Origin: Olavius sp. associated proteobacterium Delta 1
GTDB taxonomy: Bacteria > Desulfobacterota > Desulfobacteria > Desulfobacterales > JAFDCJ01
Assembly: GCA_902749685.1 (NCBI GenBank)
Contig: CACVKW010000667.1
Coordinates: 62,001-126,000 of the forward strand
DNA length: 64,000 nucleotides
Direction: 5' to 3'
The notes under the pieces were generated by a model. It had not been told where the DNA came from and searched no databases. It saw only the letters and a list, made by a program, of their open reading frames with translations. The position numbers and the translations under genes were made by a program. Shown piece after piece: positions 51,804-60,582 of the stretch (its first letter is position 1; each line of letters opens with the position of its first letter).

Positions 51804-53156
51804 CTAAACCGGTTGCACATCATCGGCCAAATTGCCCGTTGCGAACAAAGCCTCCAGCTGAACAATACTGTCATTGAAATAGACCGTCTCATCGATATCC
51901 TGGCGTAAATATGCGTTTATCCGATCGATCATTTCAATCGCATAATCAATTTTAGTGTTGCTGCCGGATACATAGGCACCAATATTGATCAAGTCTTCGG
52001 CTTTGCGATAGGTCGCCAAAATCTCCTTAAAATGATTGGCGTTTTGCTTGTGTTGATCATTGACAACGTCAACCATGACCCGGCTGATACTGCCCAGGAC
52101 ATCGATTGCAGGATAGTGATTTTGCATGGCAAGCTCTCGCGAGAGATATATATGACCGTCCAGAATTGACCGCACCGCATCAGCAATCGGTTCGTTGGAG
52201 TCATCACCTTCCACCAATACGGTGTATAAGCCGGTGATGGTGCCGTTATTGGCCGAGGTCCCCGCTCGTTCAAGCAGTTTCGGCAGGATGGTGAAGACGG
52301 AAGGCGTATACCCCTTGGTTGTCGGCGGCTCTCCAAGGGCCAGGCCGATTTCCCGTTGGGCCATGGCAAAACGGGTGACCGAATCCATCATTAAATTGAC
52401 GTCCCAGCCCTGATCCCGAAAGTATTCGGCAATCGTGGTGGCGATAAAAGCCCCTCGCATTCGAATCAGCGGTAAACGATCCGAAGTGGCAACAATAATC
52501 ACCGACCTGCTGAGTCCCTCCGGGCCGAGTTCTTTATCTATAAATTCATTGACTTCCCTGCCCCGCTCGCCGATCAGAGCAATCACGTTCACATCTGCTT
52601 TGGTCTTACGGGCAATCATCCCCAGCAAGACGCTTTTTCCAACCCCGGATCCGGCAAAGACGCCAACCCGCTGGCCGCACCCGACAGTTAGCAATCCATT
52701 AATAACCCGGATTCCGAGATCCAGCGGCTGACGGATTCGTTTGCGCTGCAGCGGATTCAGCGCTGTGGCATAAATGGGATATTCGCACTCGGTCGTCATG
52801 GGTCCCTTACCGTCAATTGGATTTCCGAGACCATCAATTACGCGACCCAGCAAACCCGGTCCCACCGGCAATACGGCCCTTTGCTGGCGAGCCACGACTT
52901 TGCATCCCGGTGCGATGCCGTGAATTTCTTCCAGCGGCATCAACAGAACCATATTGTCTTTGAAACCTGAAACTTCAGCTGCAATGGTCCTGTTCTTGTG
53001 GGTGGTATATATATCACAGACGGTCCCCAGACAGGAAACCGGGCCGTGGGCTTGGATTACCAATCCGACAATATTGGTAACACGGCCGACGGCTCGAATC
53101 GGGCAGTCGGATTCTAGACAGGTATGATATTTGGCTAAATCAACACTGTTGTCCAT
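51804..53156 (-). CDS. fliI: Flagellum-specific ATPase FliI
   Basis: FliI is the hexameric ATPase of the export apparatus. The 450-residue protein has Walker A GVFAGSGVGKSVLLGMIARK, the catalytic Glu in ALIGERGREVNEFI, Walker B VNLMMDSVTRFAMAQREIGLALGEPPTTKGYTPSVFTILPKLLERAG and the C-terminal helical domain (IGAYVSGSNTKIDYAIEMIDRINAYLRQDIDETVYF). Its N-terminal residues include three Cys (CLESDC), unusual but probably harmless. The 360-bp gap to fliH is mostly a dispersed repeat. Confidence 0.97.
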   Translation of the reverse strand: MDNSVDLAKYHTCLESDCPIRAVGRVTNIVGLVIQAHGPVSCLGTVCDIYTTHKNRTIAAEVSGFKDNMVLLMPLEEIHGIAPGCKVVARQQRAVLPVGPGLLGRVIDGLGNPIDGKGPMTTECEYPIYATALNPLQRKRIRQPLDLGIRVINGLLTVGCGQRVGVFAGSGVGKSVLLGMIARKTKADVNVIALIGERGREVNEFIDKELGPEGLSRSVIIVATSDRLPLIRMRGAFIATTIAEYFRDQGWDVNLMMDSVTRFAMAQREIGLALGEPPTTKGYTPSVFTILPKLLERAGTSANNGTITGLYTVLVEGDDSNEPIADAVRSILDGHIYLSRELAMQNHYPAIDVLGSISRVMVDVVNDQHKQNANHFKEILATYRKAEDLINIGAYVSGSNTKIDYAIEMIDRINAYLRQDIDETVYFNDSIVQLEALFATGNLADDVQPV

Positions 53157-53240
53157 GGGTTATAAAGTAGAAATCCGACTCCCTGGGGCCCGGTGTTGGT
53201 CATCCCCGCAGGGGTGATATGGTTAATGTTGGTTGCCAGA

Positions 53241-53448
53241 GTTCAGGTGTCAGCCCAGCCGCTGGCCGCGGAGCGACCAGTTTGATCGATAAAAGAAACT
53301 GAGAAAAAGCGAATATCGAATCATGAATATCGAATGTCGCAGTAAAGCATTCTACCCGTTATGAGCTTTTGTGTCGAACGGTCTTTTAAAAAAACGAGCG
53401 AGCGAAACGAAACCAACCTTCGAAATTCGATATTCTGCGGTTCTGCGG
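53241..53448 (+). repeat. Composite intergenic repeat, copy 2
   Basis: The + strand starts GTTCAGGTGTCAGC, then GCTGGCCGCGGAGCGACCAG, AAAGCGAATATCGAAT, GAATATCGAATGTCGCAGTA, TATTCT-like words and ends CGAAATTCGATATTCTGCGG followed by TTCTGCGG. The block order matches the copy at 15557-15779, in opposite orientation. It occupies most of the fliI-fliH gap (53157-53516), in which no gene is seen. Confidence 0.7.
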
Positions 53449-53516
53449 CCTTTTGATCACATCTTCAGCGTGATTCGCTTTTAACTTCGTGTAATTTCAT
53501 ATGAGGAGGCAGTGTT

Positions 53517-54311
53517 TTATCCTTCAGAAATCGATTTTTCCAGCGCCGTTCGAAAGGATTCTTCGACGGCTTGCAACTGCTTTTCAATCCGGGCATCGAC
53601 CTCACCCAAATTGGTTTCAATAACACAGCCACCGCTCTGTATACTATCTTCAGCTTCTAGCGTGACATTGTCAATATTACCAATCAATTCTGAGAGTTGA
53701 TACTTGGTCTCGTTGATAAACTGAAGGTCGGAGGAATTCAGTTTAATTTTTATCTTGCCCGGATCTTCAACTTTGGTGAGCGCTTCCCTGGCGACACAAA
53801 CAACAACTTCCTTATCCACTTCTATTTCACGGCAGATGACTTTGCGGGCGATGGCCAGAGCCAACTCCACAACTTCTTCTTCGATTCTTTGATAAGTATC
53901 TTGCCGCAAATTTTTTAACTGCAATATTCCTTGCTGCAGACTGTCCAGCAGGGGCTCAAGTTTTTTGGCCGCCAGCTCAAATCCTGCTTTTTCGCCCTGG
54001 TTTGTGCCTTTCTCCAAGCCGTCGTTAAAACCTTTCTGATAGGCTTGAGCATCGAATCGGCCGGCGGAAGATGATTTTCTATTGGGGCGCGTATCGCTGT
54101 TATCGAAATCGGAAGCAAGATTGGAACAATCTGACTCATCGTCAGCATACCGAACCCGTTGAAATTTATCTTCCAGCGGCACGCATACGCGAGCATTGTC
54201 CGGATCATCAACCGGAATATCCGGAAAATAGTGCAATCTGAAGCCGGTCTGGCTGTTTTGATACGGGCCGGCTTCAGGATTATGTGATAATTTCTTCTCC
54301 TCGGCGCCCAC
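53517..54311 (-). CDS. fliH: Flagellar export stator FliH
   Basis: FliH regulates FliI and docks it to the C ring. The protein of about 264 aa has a variable acidic N-terminus, the motif AYQKGFNDGLEKGTNQGEKAGFELAAKKLEPLLDSLQQGILQL (a GxxxG-rich helix typical of FliH) and the C-terminal V-ATPase-E-like domain (EEVVELALAIARKVICREIEVDKEVVVCVAREALTKVEDPGKIKIKLNSSDLQFI). The start is uncertain: a GTG at 54311 overlaps the fliG end by 32 bp and has no clear ribosome site. Confidence 0.9.
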   Translation of the reverse strand: MGAEEKKLSHNPEAGPYQNSQTGFRLHYFPDIPVDDPDNARVCVPLEDKFQRVRYADDESDCSNLASDFDNSDTRPNRKSSSAGRFDAQAYQKGFNDGLEKGTNQGEKAGFELAAKKLEPLLDSLQQGILQLKNLRQDTYQRIEEEVVELALAIARKVICREIEVDKEVVVCVAREALTKVEDPGKIKIKLNSSDLQFINETKYQLSELIGNIDNVTLEAEDSIQSGGCVIETNLGEVDARIEKQLQAVEESFRTALEKSISEG

Positions 54312-55260
54312 TGATTATAATTTCTCCCTTGGCTTCCATTTCCTGGATAATATTGGTTATGCCATTTTGGGCATCGGATACTTCTTTCATCCTGACCGGC
54401 CCTAGATCGTCCATCTCTTCCTGCAGCATTGTGCCGGCACGCTCCGACATATTCCTGAATACTTTATCCTTAACTTCTTCAGATGCCGCTTTAAGTGCTA
54501 TGGCAAGTTCCACCGTCTCGACTTTGCGCAGCAGTTTCTGGAATCCACGATCATCGACCAGTACCAGATCCTCAAATACAAACATCTTTTGCTTGATCTG
54601 GGCCGCCATGTCCGGATCGTTTTCTTCAATCTCGTTTAAAATCAATTCATTTGAAATTTCATCCGTTTGATTCAAAATCTCGGCCAGACGGTCGATACCG
54701 CCACTGATATTGGCCACCGAGCTTTTTTTATTTTTAAGAATCTCTTTAAATACGAAATTGACCTCTTCGACCATGTCCGCGTTCACCTTATCCAGGGTGG
54801 CCACCCGGACTGAGACATCCGTTTTTATTTCATCCGATAATTGGGACAGAACATCACTGGCAACCGGCGTCTTAAGATGAATTAGGATGATGGCAATCGT
54901 TTGGGGATGCTCATCTTTAATTAATTCAAAGATTTCATCCGCCCCAAAAGATTCAATTGCATTCAGCCCCTCGAACTCGATCTCAGGGTCGCCTTCGCTT
55001 TCAGTATCACCGGAGCTATCAGGCTTCGCTGGTGGGGCCAATTGCGCCATGTGCGCTCTCATGGCAGCTGTATCCATGAATTCCTTGGCTACGTATTCGA
55101 TCACATCCGGCGATATCGCCCCCATCTCATCCAGGTGACCTTGCACCACCAGTTTCTCATCCCCGGAAAGGCTGTTGAAAATCCTTCCGGCAATCTTTGA
55201 GCCCAGGGCGCGTATTAAAATAGCGGCTTTCAAAGAGCCTGATATATTTCGTGGATCCAT
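54280..55260 (-). CDS. fliG: Flagellar motor switch protein FliG
   Basis: FliG transmits stator torque to the rotor. The 326-residue protein has the N-terminal domain binding FliF (LKAAILIRALGSKIAGRIFNSLSGDEKLVVQGHLDEMG), the middle domain with the EHPQTIA motif (FELIKDEHPQTIAIILIHL) and the C-terminal charged torque helix (LVLVDDRGFQKLLRKVETVELAIALKAASEEVKDKVFRNMSERAGTMLQEEMDDLGPVRMKEV). It follows fliF after a 276-bp repeat-containing gap. Confidence 0.97.
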   Translation of the reverse strand: MDPRNISGSLKAAILIRALGSKIAGRIFNSLSGDEKLVVQGHLDEMGAISPDVIEYVAKEFMDTAAMRAHMAQLAPPAKPDSSGDTESEGDPEIEFEGLNAIESFGADEIFELIKDEHPQTIAIILIHLKTPVASDVLSQLSDEIKTDVSVRVATLDKVNADMVEEVNFVFKEILKNKKSSVANISGGIDRLAEILNQTDEISNELILNEIEENDPDMAAQIKQKMFVFEDLVLVDDRGFQKLLRKVETVELAIALKAASEEVKDKVFRNMSERAGTMLQEEMDDLGPVRMKEVSDAQNGITNIIQEMEAKGEIIISGRRGEEIIT

Positions 55261-55275
55261 AGTTGATAGTGTGAA

Positions 55276-55470
55276 AAAATGCCTAAAGTGTCTAACATGC
55301 CTAAAATTATGGTGTCGCGGCGCTCAGTCTTTTTTATTATGGATCGATTTCTGCCGCATAAAGGATTAGAATAAAAATAAAATAGCTACCTAGCGGTTAT
55401 ATTTTTAAAAATCGATAGAATACATTAATTTTAGGCACTTTAGGCATTTTTAAACTTTAGGCATTTCTTT
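55276..55470. repeat. ATGCCTAAA / TTTAGGCAT repeat cluster between fliF and fliG
   Basis: Several copies of the 9-mer ATGCCTAAA and its complement (for example AAAATGCCTAAAGTGTCTAA near 55279 and TTTAGGCACTTTAGGCATTT near 55431) are interspersed with AT-rich DNA. The two clusters are inverted relative to each other, so a long hairpin can form. A third cluster is at 57222-57263. Confidence 0.6.
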
Positions 55471-55536
55471 GAGCGGGGTCATTATTACATTAAAATATAT
55501 CTTGGCACATCATGCACAAAATTTATAGCCAGGACG

Positions 55537-57144
55537 CTAGCTCTCTTTAATCCAATCACGCATAACCCCGATAGATGCTTCATTTTCAGTGGAAATCAAT
55601 TGTGATGCCTGATCTTTAAAAGTTAACCTTTGGGCGGTCGGATCATACTCCCCTTGGAGTTCACCAACTGTTCTAGGCAGTTGTTTAAACATCTCCAGAT
55701 CGCCGAAAGAGTATTCCGTCAGCCATCTGACCAGCGGTCTTACGAAAAACAGGAAGGACAGAAATAAGAATAGGCATAGAAAGCCATATTTCAGGTATGG
55801 CTGGTATTTTTTTAGCAGACTGATCCATTTTCCCTCATCAGCAGGTTCTTCCTGCAGAGCCAGTTTGGTGGTTTCAAAAGGGATGTTAATCAGTTCGACT
55901 TCATCGCCCCTGGTCCCATTAAAATTCACAGCACGCTTAACAATGTTCTCAAATTTCTGCATTTCCTCTGCGGTTCTGGGAACGTAATTCCAATCTACCT
56001 TGCCGTCTTCTTTTTCCACACGCTGGTAGGAGCCGTCGACCAGAACGGCAATTGAAACCCGTGTCATTTCACCCACCGGTTCCTTGATGTGACTGACTAT
56101 CTTGCCGATTTCATAATTGACGGTACGATCATTTTTCTCAAAAACCGAAGTCCGGGCAGTCGTCTGGGCCTCCTCACTAGCCAAAACATCTCCCGGAATA
56201 TTTGATCGAATACCTGGTACGCCCTGGGGCGCCATTTCCGGCGAGGCGGTCGATTCCATTAAGGCCTGTTCGCTGCGAACCACCCGGTTATCCGGCAGAT
56301 ATAACTCTTCTGTTTTCTCCAGGCTTTTAAAATCAAACGAGCAGGATAGTCTGACAATGGCCTTATCCTCTCCCAAAGCCGACTCCAACATGGTCCTGAC
56401 ACGATTTTCAAGGTTCTTTTCAACCCGGGCCTGGTATTCCAATTGGTTTGAACTGAGGCTTCCGAAAGATGAATCATTTTTTAGGCCGGCCAGCAGCTTT
56501 CCATTTTGATCAACAATCGTCACATTTTCAGGACTTAAGCGCGCAACGCTGGAAGACAGCAGGTGTACGATGCCATTAATTTGACTCCGATTTAACCATT
56601 TACCTGCCTGAAGCTGCAACACCACAGAGGCCGTAGCCGCTTCCTCCTCTTCCACGAAAAGCGATTTTTCAGGCAGAACGATATGGACTCTGGAACTTTC
56701 TATTTCCCCGATCCGGTTGATGGTGCGAGATAATTCCCCCTGAAGGGCTCTCTGGTAATTAACATTCTGGGCAAATTCAGTCATCCCGAGTTTGGTATCA
56801 TTAAAGATTTCAAAGCCAATCCCGCTTCCCTGGGGCAACCCTTCGGATGCCATTTGCATCCGGGTTTCGTGAATATACTTCTGGGGGATCAAAATGGTGG
56901 TACCGTTGGAAGCAATTCGATATTCAATTTTTTGCTCTTTGAGTTTGGTCAAAATGATGCCGGCATCTTCCGGATTCAGCTTGGAATAGAGCGGATGGAA
57001 TTCACTATTACCGGACCAGTTCATGAGAAAAATGAAGCCTGCAAAAGAACCCAGAACTAAAGCTACCAGGGTTATTTGCTTACTTCGACTGAGATTTTTG
57101 AACGTGGCTTTTAGTTGTGACAATATTTGACGAAGGACTTCCAT
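55537..57144 (-). CDS. fliF: Flagellar MS-ring protein FliF
   Basis: FliF forms the MS ring in the inner membrane. The 535-residue protein has two membrane segments (ITLVALVLGSFAGFIFLMNW; YLKYGFLCLFLFLSFLFFVRPLV). Periplasmic ring-building motifs include FHPLYSKLNPEDAGIILTKLKEQKIEYRIASNGTTILIP, YQRALQGELSRTINRIGEIESSRVHIVLPEKSLF and RTVNYEIGKIVSHIKEPVG. The C-terminal FliG-binding tail (ASQLISTENEASIGVMRDWIKES) is present. AAGGAG precedes the ATG. Confidence 0.97.
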   Translation of the reverse strand: MEVLRQILSQLKATFKNLSRSKQITLVALVLGSFAGFIFLMNWSGNSEFHPLYSKLNPEDAGIILTKLKEQKIEYRIASNGTTILIPQKYIHETRMQMASEGLPQGSGIGFEIFNDTKLGMTEFAQNVNYQRALQGELSRTINRIGEIESSRVHIVLPEKSLFVEEEEAATASVVLQLQAGKWLNRSQINGIVHLLSSSVARLSPENVTIVDQNGKLLAGLKNDSSFGSLSSNQLEYQARVEKNLENRVRTMLESALGEDKAIVRLSCSFDFKSLEKTEELYLPDNRVVRSEQALMESTASPEMAPQGVPGIRSNIPGDVLASEEAQTTARTSVFEKNDRTVNYEIGKIVSHIKEPVGEMTRVSIAVLVDGSYQRVEKEDGKVDWNYVPRTAEEMQKFENIVKRAVNFNGTRGDEVELINIPFETTKLALQEEPADEGKWISLLKKYQPYLKYGFLCLFLFLSFLFFVRPLVRWLTEYSFGDLEMFKQLPRTVGELQGEYDPTAQRLTFKDQASQLISTENEASIGVMRDWIKES

Positions 57145-57221
57145 AGTGCTCCTTAGTACTCCTTATCGGGAAAGGCTTTCGCGATCCAGCCTGCTTTTAA
57201 CTACTCTTTGTGGCTCTCCAC

Positions 57222-57263
57222 AAATGCCTAAAATGTCTAAATTGCCTAAAATGCCTAAATTTA
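57222..57263. repeat. ATGCCTAAA repeat cluster between fliE and fliF
   Basis: Four near-copies of AATGCCTAAA (one as AATGTCTAAA and one as ATTGCCTAAA) stand in direct succession. They resemble the clusters at 55276-55470 and the word overlapping the flgN promoter. The 146-bp gap holds no gene. Confidence 0.6.
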
Positions 57264-57290
57264 ATGTATGCGATCTATTCTGAAACCTTG

Positions 57291-57596
57291 CTACACCTGC
57301 GTGCGCATTATTTTATCATAAGCTGATATAACTTTGTTGCGGATTTGCATCAACAACTCGAAAGACACGCTGGCTTTCTCCACGGCGATCATCGTCTGGT
57401 GGATATCTGTCTGTTTACCGGTGGCCAAATTGTTAATGTTTGCATCCGCTTCCAGCTGAAGCCGGTTGACCTGATCAAGGGACTGCTGCAATGCTTTGCC
57501 GAAAGAAGACGACTGGGATGATTGGGCCTGAATATCGCTAAAATTCGGCTTTATCAGAGATTGAATCTGGTTTTGTATTTTAATGTTTTGCATCAT
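57291..57596 (-). CDS. fliE: MS-ring-rod junction protein FliE
   Basis: FliE joins the MS ring to the proximal rod. The 101-residue protein has the characteristic C-terminal half GKALQQSLDQVNRLQLEADANINNLATGKQTDIHQTMIAVEKASVSFELLMQIRNKVISAYDKIMRTQV. The start overlaps the flgC stop (TAATG), with AGGA 6 nt upstream. Length is normal. Confidence 0.95.
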   Translation of the reverse strand: MMQNIKIQNQIQSLIKPNFSDIQAQSSQSSSFGKALQQSLDQVNRLQLEADANINNLATGKQTDIHQTMIAVEKASVSFELLMQIRNKVISAYDKIMRTQV

Positions 57597-58033
57597 TAAC
57601 GTCCTATCTCCAGCGCTTTTAACGCCATATCTTTAGCTGCCTTCAGGGCAGTGACATTCGCCTCGTAGCCACGGGTAGCTGAAATCATGTTTACCATCTC
57701 CTCCATCAGATTGATATTCGGCATGGCCACATAACCCTTTGCATCGGCATCCGGATGCTGGGGGTCATATTTTAATACCGGCGGGTTGCGATCCTCGACA
57801 ACCCTGGCAACTTTTACGGTCGAAATGGTATTATTCTGACGGTCCGCCAGTATTCGTTTAAAGGACTGATTGAGCGGTTGGGCGGCAAAAACTGCCTCTT
57901 TTCGGCGGTATGGCCCCCCCTGGTTGGTTCGGGTTGTATTGACATTGGCCAGATTGCCTGAAATCAGATTCATACGCAGTCTCTGGGCGCTTAGCGCCGC
58001 GGAGCTGGTATTCAAGGCATCAAAAAAATCCAT
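57596..58033 (-). CDS. flgC: Proximal rod protein FlgC
   Basis: FlgC is a proximal rod subunit. The 145-residue protein starts MDFFDALNTSSAALSAQRLRMNLISGNLANVNTTRTNQGGPYRRKEAVFAAQ and ends GYVAMPNINLMEEMVNMISATRGYEANVTALKAAKDMALKALEIGR. It lies 2 bp after flgB, with GGAGG at its start, and overlaps fliE. Confidence 0.96.
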   Translation of the reverse strand: MDFFDALNTSSAALSAQRLRMNLISGNLANVNTTRTNQGGPYRRKEAVFAAQPLNQSFKRILADRQNNTISTVKVARVVEDRNPPVLKYDPQHPDADAKGYVAMPNINLMEEMVNMISATRGYEANVTALKAAKDMALKALEIGR

Positions 58034-58035
58034 TA

Positions 58036-58452
58036 TTAGTTTCCTCCTTTCATGGCATTCTTTAACCCTTTAAATTTATTTGATATAAGTTGAGTCGCAG
58101 CATTGAACAGCAATGTATTTTTGGCCAGTCTTCCCATGGTTCGATCAATATCGACGGTATTACCGTCGCCTCTTATGCTGAAATCGGGGGCTTTAGCGGC
58201 TTTAAGTTTTACAGTATTCATTGCCTTATTTTTGATCGGGAGATGATTGACATGGGTTCGCACTAGCGAGATGCCTGAATTGGATTCTTCTTTGCGGTTC
58301 ATTTCTTCTGCAACGATAAGCTCAACCGCTTTATAATTCGGCGTATCCATGTTGGCGATATTCGATGCCAACACCCGTTGATTCAAGGATCTCAAATTCA
58401 GGGATCGCTCCAGCAAAGAAATTGTCCTATCAAAAATTCCATCGGTCGGCAC
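58036..58452 (-). CDS. flgB: Proximal rod protein FlgB
   Basis: FlgB is a proximal rod subunit. I chose the GTG at 58452, with GGAGGG 9 nt upstream, giving 138 aa (MPTDGIFDRTISLLERSLNLRSLNQRVLASNIANMDTPNYKAVELIV); the longer frame upstream runs through the promoter. The C-terminus (DGNTVDIDRTMGRLAKNTLLFNAATQLISNKFKGLKNAMKGG) is typical. It is first in flgB-flgC-fliE, with a sigma54 promoter about 50 bp upstream. Confidence 0.95.
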   Translation of the reverse strand: MPTDGIFDRTISLLERSLNLRSLNQRVLASNIANMDTPNYKAVELIVAEEMNRKEESNSGISLVRTHVNHLPIKNKAMNTVKLKAAKAPDFSIRGDGNTVDIDRTMGRLAKNTLLFNAATQLISNKFKGLKNAMKGGN

Positions 58453-58501
58453 TTTTTCTATCCCTCCAAAAAAGAATGAATAATTCCAGAGCTTAAAGAA
58501 A

Positions 58502-58517
58502 AGCAATATCCGTACCA
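58502..58517 (-). promoter_or_regulatory. Sigma54 promoter of the flgB-flgC-fliE operon
   Basis: The minus strand reads TGGTAC-GGATA-TTGCT, with exact GG/GC spacing and a perfect -12 box. The predicted start is near 58491, about 38 nt before the GTG of flgB. Confidence 0.8.
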
Positions 58518-58544
58518 ATAATCAGAAGACAGATATATGAAGGT

Positions 58545-58756
58545 GGAAGTCGGAATGCGGAAGTCGGAATTTTTCGACCGTAGTCCTTAGAGTTTTGAGT
58601 AATACGCAAGGCATAATGAACGGCTAGCACCTGACAACAATAATTTAAAGCTGTTCTAATCGTGGGCCCTATGCCATTTGCCAGCGGCTCTATCCATTAT
58701 GTCTTTTGTGCCATCCTTCTTCTTTCCGAATTGCGCATTCCAACTTCCGAATTCTA
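58545..58756. repeat. Degenerate GGAATGCGGAAGTCGG repeats flanking AT-rich DNA
   Basis: GGAAGTCGGAATGCGGAAGTCGG (about 58545-58568) is answered by inverted words CCGAATTGCGCATTCC and CAACTTCCGAATTC at 58724-58756, so the 331-bp gap 58453-58783 can fold as one long imperfect hairpin. The words are related to the 51112-51212 tract. Any enhancer for the flgB sigma54 promoter would be expected in this gap, but no clear activator site was recognised. Confidence 0.5.
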
Positions 58757-58783
58757 TCCTTTATCCTTTTCATCTTTGAGCTT

Positions 58784-60151
58784 TTAGCTCAAAGATTCTT
58801 CTTTGTATTCACGCAGCTTATTTCTCAGGGTGCGAATACTGATCCCCAAAAGTTCGGCCGCCTGGGTTCGGTTATCATTGACATCCTCCAGGGTTCGAAA
58901 GATGAGTTCTTTTTCCATGTCGCGTACCGTACGACCCGCTTTGAAGCTAAAGGTATCTTGAAATTCAGATTTGTTTTCAGAAGCATCCAACAGCAAATTC
59001 TGAGGTGAGATATGCCGACCACTTCCGATCAGCACGGCTCGCTCCATGGTATTTTCCAATTCACGGACATTTCCTTCCCAGACGTGATTCAACAGCACAT
59101 CCATGGCAGTATCATCGATTTCGATATTTTTTTTATGATTCAGCCGGCAATATTTTCCGATAAAATAGCGGGCCAACAGCTCAATATCTTCCTTTCTTTG
59201 CCGCAAAGGCGGCAGCGTCAGGGGAATCACATTGATTCGATAATACAAATCTTCCCTGAACTTCCCGTCTTTGACCGCCTTTTTTAGATCCACATTGCTG
59301 ATGGCGATTACCCGGGCTTTGATTGGAATCGGGTGGGTACCGCCAACACGATCAATTTCTTTTTCCTGCAATACCCTCAGTAATTTAGCCTGAAGCGGCC
59401 GGGCCATTTCACTGATCTCATCAAGGACCAGAGTTCCTTTTTTAACCAGTTCAAACTTTCCGATTTTACGGCCCACAGCACCGGTAAATGAACCTTTTTC
59501 GTGGCCAAACAGTTCGCTTTCAGCCAGTGTGTCCGGCAATGCGGCGCAGTTTACCGCCACGTAGGGCGCCTCCGGGTGGAGACTGTGGCGGTGAACATAA
59601 GCTGCGAGCAACTCCTTGCCGGTTCCGCTTTCGCCCTGAATGAGCACCGTGGCAATGCTGGGGGCTATATCGCGAGCCTGATTTAAAATACCCTTTAATT
59701 TTTGACTGCGGGTGACGATTTCTTTGGCAGCTTTCTGACAATGGTCCTTATCACTGCCAATCCTTAAGCCCCGATCACCCCACAAAGCACCGATCGCTTT
59801 TTTAACGGTCCTTTCGAGGACCTCAAATGAAAAAGGTTTCAGTATATAGTCGCAGGCCCCGGCCTGCATCGCTTCAACCGCATGATGAACGGTCCCGTGG
59901 GAAGTCATGATAACTACCGGAATCTGGGGGGATATTTTTTTGACCGAATTTATCACCTCCAGACTGTCGCCCCCCGTTGATTGTTCATCGGCAATCACCA
60001 TGCTGTACTTGACGGCTTTGAACATGTCCAGGGCTTGCGATCCATCCGACGCACTTTCGACCGGATATCCGACCCGAATTAAACCTTGCTCAAGCTTTAT
60101 TCGCATGTCCGGCTGGTTATCAACGACTAGGATGGGCGGCATATCCTGCAA
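58784..60151 (-). CDS. Sigma54-dependent response regulator of flagellar genes (FlrC/FleR-like)
   Basis: An NtrC-type activator of 455 aa directly upstream of flgB. The receiver keeps phosphoacceptor D55 (YSMVIADEQSTGGD) and a Lys in YILKPF, but its acidic pair is Asp-Asn (VVDNQPD) and the Met-Pro loop is replaced by Gln-Ser, so it is partly degenerate. The AAA+ domain has GESGTGKE, the contact loop GSFTGA, TLVLDEISEM and FREDLYYRINVIPL. The Fis-type HTH ends RTQAAELLGISIRTLRNKLREYKEE. The TTG at 60151 has GGGGAG 6 nt before it and is preferred to an ATG three codons later. The gene has its own sigma54 promoter. No partner histidine kinase is nearby. Confidence 0.88.
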   Translation of the reverse strand: MQDMPPILVVDNQPDMRIKLEQGLIRVGYPVESASDGSQALDMFKAVKYSMVIADEQSTGGDSLEVINSVKKISPQIPVVIMTSHGTVHHAVEAMQAGACDYILKPFSFEVLERTVKKAIGALWGDRGLRIGSDKDHCQKAAKEIVTRSQKLKGILNQARDIAPSIATVLIQGESGTGKELLAAYVHRHSLHPEAPYVAVNCAALPDTLAESELFGHEKGSFTGAVGRKIGKFELVKKGTLVLDEISEMARPLQAKLLRVLQEKEIDRVGGTHPIPIKARVIAISNVDLKKAVKDGKFREDLYYRINVIPLTLPPLRQRKEDIELLARYFIGKYCRLNHKKNIEIDDTAMDVLLNHVWEGNVRELENTMERAVLIGSGRHISPQNLLLDASENKSEFQDTFSFKAGRTVRDMEKELIFRTLEDVNDNRTQAAELLGISIRTLRNKLREYKEESLS

Positions 60152-60209
60152 ACGTTTCTCCCCTATTTCCCTGATTATTGTTTGATCTCGGGTAAACCGT
60201 ATTTATATG

Positions 60210-60225
60210 AGCAATTATCATGCCA
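60210..60225 (-). promoter_or_regulatory. Sigma54 promoter of the FlrC-like regulator gene
   Basis: The minus strand reads TGGCAT-GATAA-TTGCT, with exact spacing and a perfect -12 box. The predicted start is near 60199, about 48 nt before the TTG start. The activator is likely the FleQ-like protein encoded just upstream. Confidence 0.8.
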
Positions 60226-60582
60226 TTGACCGATCAGCTCTTGTCAACATTACCAACATATTATTTTAAATAATATCCGGATCATTTGCCATAATTCGAT
60301 CGGCTGGCTGATCAACAGAAGATAGCCGAATTAGTCAATATTTGGATGAAATTAGTCACTGCATTGACGCCCGGCCTGAGGTGCATTTCGTCCTACTTCC
60401 GGTGGGGTAAAGGAAGGCCGGATTAAAGTTTGAATGTGAAGATTGGAATTTGAATATTGAATATTTGGGGAATCTTATCGATTTTAGCCGCTTCCAAAAA
60501 TTCGCCCAGTAATAATTAAAATAAAAAATACCTTAATTATTCAATCTGCAATATTCAATTATCGGGGAAGAATTAGAGCTTG
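60226..60582. other. Intergenic region upstream of the FlrC-like regulator promoter
   Basis: About 360 bp without a gene. It must contain the activator sites for the sigma54 promoter, but no clear FleQ-type site was recognised. Its left part is AT-rich. The right part has inverted words (TTGAATATTGAATATTTGGG near 60450 against TTCAATCTGCAATATTCAATT near 60541-60562) of the dispersed repeat type. Confidence 0.4.
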
